Source: Odontesthes bonariensis
Lineage: Eukaryota > Chordata > Actinopteri > Atheriniformes > Atherinopsidae
NCBI RefSeq assembly: GCF_027942865.1
Contig: NC_134526.1
Coordinates: 7,482,784 to 7,546,783, forward strand
Length of the DNA stretch: 64,000 nt
Reading direction: 5' to 3'
Shown here: one piece after another, positions 59,672-64,000 of the stretch
Numbering within the stretch: position 1 is the stretch's first letter
How the letters are laid out: every line of letters begins with the position of its first letter
Program-made: the position numbers and the translations under genes
Notes under the pieces: model-generated
Seen by the model: the letters and a program-made list of their open reading frames with translations, nothing else
Told to the model about the DNA's origin: nothing
The model's database searches: none

Positions 59672-62264
59672 TGCCCAAATACTTGAACTACAAGGACATA
59701 AGAACACCCTCAGCTATATAAAACATCAATTTTTTTTTTCCTTTTCAAATGATCAGCAGTACAAACTCGTAAAGCTTGGTTGTCATAGATCTCTCTATAA
59801 ACCAACATAAAGGGAGAGAAGAAACAAGTAAAACGGGTGAATTTAACCAAAAATTCTCCCCCGTGAGTGAAAGACTCACTGGCCTCAGAAATCACAGATG
59901 AGGGTTTGCAAAATTAAACAACTAACTAAACAATAAGCACACAATACAAAAACAGTATTTACAGAAAAATGACATTTTTTTTTTTATACCCCAAAATCCA
60001 CTGGCAACTCAGTTCCTCAATCCCTTTTACAAACTTCCATCAGTCAGTACAAGCAGTTGCTTTCCTTTTCCCTCCCTCGGTTATTTAAATAGTCCACGCT
60101 GGTTTTGTTTCAGTCTGTGATGAAAGTCATAATGGTGAAAATGATCCGTTAGCAACAGATCAATAATCAATCTGTCTGGAACCTCAAAAAAGACAGACAA
60201 TTATGGAAGTCTGGTCATCGCTCCGTATTCGGGTAATCAACGACATGACAGCAAAGACCTTTGGAGGAAAATACAAATCCAAAAATTGAAAGACATCTAC
60301 ATTCATGGTGTTGGTATGATGTCCCCACACAGGCACAGACATGCACGCTGCAGTCACATCAGGGTATGCAACAAAACAGCAAACGTTAAAGCAAAGAAAC
60401 ACACACACGCATCCTCACGTATACACACACGACTCTGCATGCATGCACACAAACTCGGAGGAACACATTTACAATAAGTGCACACTTTTTTTGGGGGGGG
60501 GGGGGGGGAAGCATCAGACAGAAACCCAAACGGATTACAGCCAATACCGTTGAAACTTCAGGACAAACTTGAAATGGGTCAGAACTCAAATGTTCACAAT
60601 TTAAACAAACATGTTAGCAACTGAATGAAAAGTTGGGGGGGGGGGGGGGGGGGGCAAAAACACCCAAAAAACATACAGGGATACATCTTAAAAACTCAGA
60701 CTGAGGACTAAATGTGGATAAACCACCCACCGTTTATCAACGAGAGGCCAAGACTAACTTTTGAATCGACTGAGTGGAACAGAATTGTTTAAGACTGATG
60801 GATTGATACAGAGAGACATGTTAGTCCAGTAACACATGGCAATGGATCCTGCAGTGCCTCGGAGGGAATATTCATACACACACACACACACGCCGAACCT
60901 TCACGTTTCAAAATACATGAGTGGATGTAATCAGCCTTTGACACGGATGATGCTCCGACGCCTTCAAAGCGAGAATCTTTGCAAACTCGTCTAAATTAAG
61001 TTCCCATAAAAAACTGAATCGATCGGTGTGTCAATGGAAGCCCGAAAAAAAAGGCTGTCAGTTGGTTTCAAAGAAATTAACTGGAAAGAAAAAGGAACAT
61101 TTCAAATCAAACTGTAACATGTTTAGTGAAAATGGTTATTCAGGGGAAGGATACAAAAACAGCATTCAAGCCAGTCAGATTACAGTAAGAAGTTGGAAAT
61201 TACACATTTAAGTCAGCGTACTTGCACACTATAAATTCGTAGTCGCTGGTTTTGTGTTTATATCTGTATTTAATTTAGATGCTTTCGTAAAGAATCAATG
61301 TAATATATATATAAAAAAAAAAAAAAATCCCACAAATTTGAACGCCAAAGTTAGTTGACAGCTCGGTGTTGACCTAAGACAGGTTTAGTCACAGTCACGG
61401 CAAACCGGTCACGCCCCGTAAATCCTGCAGGATACCCCACTTTTCTTCATACCGACTGGCGTCAAAGGGCCTAGTTACATCCACTTTGACTCCATGTTGT
61501 GGAACAATAAAACATGAGAAACCCACAGGAGGTGAACACTTTATAGACACCTTTTAAATGAGAGCACAGGTAAGTAAAAAGTTCGGAGATTTTCCAGCAA
61601 CAAAAACACATTCAAAATGGCTTGACTTGTTTTTTCCTGAAAAAATACCACCTCTGTAATAACCAAATCATAAAATCTACATCATAGCTCGAGAATACAG
61701 AACAAAGTAACGACGTTCTGGAAAAAATATCAAAGGAAACATTCTGAAGAGTGCAATTTTTCAGTGCCCCCCCTCCCTCCCCCCCCCCGTCTCCACCATA
61801 TCATGCTCTTTGGCTCAATGAAGCCTGTTCACAACTCATGCCGACTCGTCTTTAACTAATTACCAGAATAAAAAAAGAAATACAGGAGGGTAATAAATCA
61901 CCCTACAGATTAAAACTCTAACCTTAAACCATTCAACCTGCAAATGAATATTGAACTCAGGGGCAGAAATGTTCATGACATCACCAAACCAGTGGGATGC
62001 TGTTTTTGGCATAATGTCAGCGGGTTAACCCATGCTGTGAGATGACCATCAAACCGAGGAGGGAATTTAACTTGTTTTGGGGGCAAGGTCCCTCCTTGGG
62101 TGCAGATTACCAGGGCAGCAACAAAAAGTGGGTGAGTGTGGGGCGGATGAAGCGACGCGGGGGCTCCCTCTGGTGGTGGGAGGAGAGCAGGGTTGGCACA
62201 GTGGCAGAGCTCCCTGGACTCTTGGCTCAGCTCAGCGCTGCTCAGTTTGTCTCAGGACGGCGTT
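59672..62264 (-). other. ubtf: ubtf 3' UTR (probable)
   Basis: Non-coding sequence downstream of the ubtf stop codon. It contains two long G runs on the plus strand (about 60492-60508 and 60635-60654), a CA microsatellite (60878-60891), an A run (61313-61327) and C-rich tracts (61768-61789). No other gene was recognised. Confidence 0.5.
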
Positions 62265-64000
62265 TCAGTCCGAGTCAGAGTCTGACGATCCTCCCGAGTT
62301 CGACTCGCTGCTGCTGTCCTCTGATTTGTTCTCTTTGTCCTCCGCTTCGTCATCATCGTCGTCGTCGTCGTCGTCACGCTCCTTCTTTAAAAAAAAACAA
62401 CAAAAAAAAGCAAAATACAAAATCAGCACAATTCTCGCTCACATCTGTAGTAGCGAGTGCTAACAATAGAAATATCACTGACATCATTGTCCTCCTCTTC
62501 ATCGTCCTCCTCACTGGATGAATCTGCCTCAGAGGAAGCCTTCTCCTGCTCGTCCTCATCGTCATCCTCGTCCTCATCATCGTCGTCGTCGTCTTCCTCC
62601 TCCTCTTCCTCTTCCTCCTCCTCCTCCGTGTCCTGTTAAAAGACACATTTGTTCAGGCCGGGCTCACAGTGTAGTTCACACACAGCAGAAGATGCAACAG
62701 CTTCGGCACTCACAGATTTCTTGGACTTTGCCTTGGGGCCTCCTTGTTTAGCTGGGTTTCTTCTTTTCTAAAAGAATGAGGAGAATGATTAATACATTGC
62801 CAGGGAAATATATTGAAAACATAAAGGAGCCCCTTTAAAGCACGAGAAGAGTGTAAAAGCTTACTTGTGAATTATATTCTTTGTAGGTGTTTCGCTCTTG
62901 TGAAGACAAGCTCTGTGGACAGATTAAAGTGTACGTTAGGTAAGAGTTTTTAAAAAGGTGTGAAAAATATCTCCCCCTACATCCAGCGACCACTTCTTAC
63001 AGCGAGCCACTGCTCCAGTAGGACTTTGTACTGCCTCTGCTTCTCCTCTGCAATCTTCTTGTAGCGGTCCTTGTCCTTCAGTGGCAACCTCTGCCACCGG
63101 CTGCCGATCTCAGTCATCCGCTCTTTCATTGGAAGGTGGTTCAGCTCCCCGTTAGACAGCATCTCCTGAGAGAACTTCTGGTATCCGTTACTAGCGAGTC
63201 AAAAACAAGGGAATCAGACGTCAGGGTTTCCAAGGTTTGGCCATGCGCAGCCAAAGTGAAATTACAAGTCACAAACTTACGATGGCGGTTTCTTGGGTTC
63301 GCCCTCAAACTTCATCTTTTTCCCTGAGGCGATGGCCGCAGCAGGAGAGCGCATCTCACACAGGTCTCTCTGTTGAAGACACATAAGTCAGCGGGTAGCT
63401 CTCACCGGTCCCGAACACAACATTACAGTTACTGGTGGAACAGAGGTTTTCTAACCTCATATCTCTTCTGGTCCTCTGCTGCCTTTTTAATCCACATAAG
63501 TTTCTCCTTTTTCTCCATGGTGCTCCAGGCTGTTTCCATTGCTTTCTGCGCCCTTGGACGGTCACTCTGCTGAGCACATGTTCATATTAAATGCATGTGG
63601 CGATATAATACTACCTGTATTTTCACTTGTGAACGGCTGAAACGTGTGGTTACACATGTTGTTAATCTTGTTGAAATAGAACTTCTCGTTTTTATTCTTG
63701 AAACTCTGAGTTATGCCTACCTTAAATCTGGCCAGGTAGTCTCCTATGACGCTCTGCTGCCAGATTTCCTGAGCGGTTTTGGGTGGATCTGGCAAACGAC
63801 TTCGATCCTCCTTCTCCTTCTTCTCTGACTCAGCTTTCAAGACTGTTTCTAAACGTTTAAACTTCTCCTAAATCATTCAGTGAAAAAGACCAGCAGAAGA
63901 TTATTAAAAAAAAAAAAAACTAATTACAAATCATTTCAGAATGTTTTGGCAGATATTGGATGGACATTTTACCTTCTTCTTATCTGGCAGCTCGTTCCAC
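62265..64000 (-). CDS. ubtf: Upstream binding transcription factor UBF, C-terminal part
   Basis: UBTF is the nucleolar HMG-box factor that loads RNA polymerase I machinery on rDNA. Exons in the window (minus): 63973-64000 (cut by the edge), 63721-63867, 63456-63566, 63281-63369, 63001-63190, 62865-62912, 62714-62767, 62483-62632, 62265-62384, coding 311 residues to the stop, with all phases joining. Seen: the end of an HMG box (WNELPDKKK), then a box with [17 protein letters not shown] and [20 protein letters not shown], then a box with [20 protein letters not shown] and [19 protein letters not shown]. By the human protein these are boxes 4 (end), 5 and 6. A basic linker (KRRNPAK, KAKSKKS) and the long Asp/Glu/Ser acidic tail ending SSDSDSD follow. 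The acceptor at 63566/63569 is a CAGCAG, so one Gln may be optional. Confidence 0.95.

Noticed and set aside
62457-62639. Poly-serine plus-strand frame
   Set aside because: Antisense of the ubtf acidic tail.

Overview
The window is vertebrate nuclear DNA from a teleost fish, probably a percomorph. The genes are split by GT-AG introns and encode vertebrate orthologues. The repeats are typical of fish: hAT elements with 8-bp target-site duplications, a decayed Tc1-like copy, L2/CR1-type and Rex-like LINE 3' ends, and TTAA-bounded MITEs. There is no bacterial or viral gene organisation.

Layout: positions 1 to 18,673 are the start of the large first intron of asic2 (minus strand), an acid-sensing ion channel. 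Its first coding exon is 18,674-19,246, with its leader/promoter region to about 20,400. This intron holds most of the DNA transposons, including a three-deep hAT nest at 9,898-10,900. Positions 20,400 to 26,473 are intergenic, with few repeats. They hold a possible two-way promoter near 22,920, AT-rich stretches that look like conserved noncoding elements, and a CTCF-like site.

From 26,474 to the end there is a compact block: hrob (minus, 10 coding exons), asb16 (plus, 6), tmub2 (plus, 2), atxn7l3 (minus, 12 coding exons) and the 3' part of ubtf (minus, running off the right edge). From family knowledge, this is the order HROB-ASB16-TMUB2-ATXN7L3-UBTF of human chromosome 17q21.31. ASIC2 is also on human chromosome 17 but well away from that block. 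hrob and asb16 are head to head about 1.7 kb apart. tmub2 and atxn7l3 are tail to tail, with candidate poly(A) signals about 70 bp apart.

The genes are not an operon and have separate jobs: hrob in homologous-recombination DNA synthesis with MCM8-MCM9, asb16 as a Cullin-5 substrate adaptor, tmub2 as a membrane ubiquitin-like protein, atxn7l3 in the SAGA deubiquitinase module, ubtf in RNA polymerase I transcription, and asic2 as a proton-gated channel subunit. Exon coordinates were set by hand from splice sites, reading phase and remembered family similarity. Every coding sequence closes in frame.

I found no clearly new biological system. The most unusual items are a near-complete foldback repeat filling much of asb16 intron 2, the nested hAT stack with all expected target-site duplications, a 1.7-kb array with a tRNA-Glu-like sequence, a GAAAGT-repeat (IRF-like) array carried by a MITE between hrob and asb16, and a short ORF with a PIP-box-like motif antisense to atxn7l3 intron 1.
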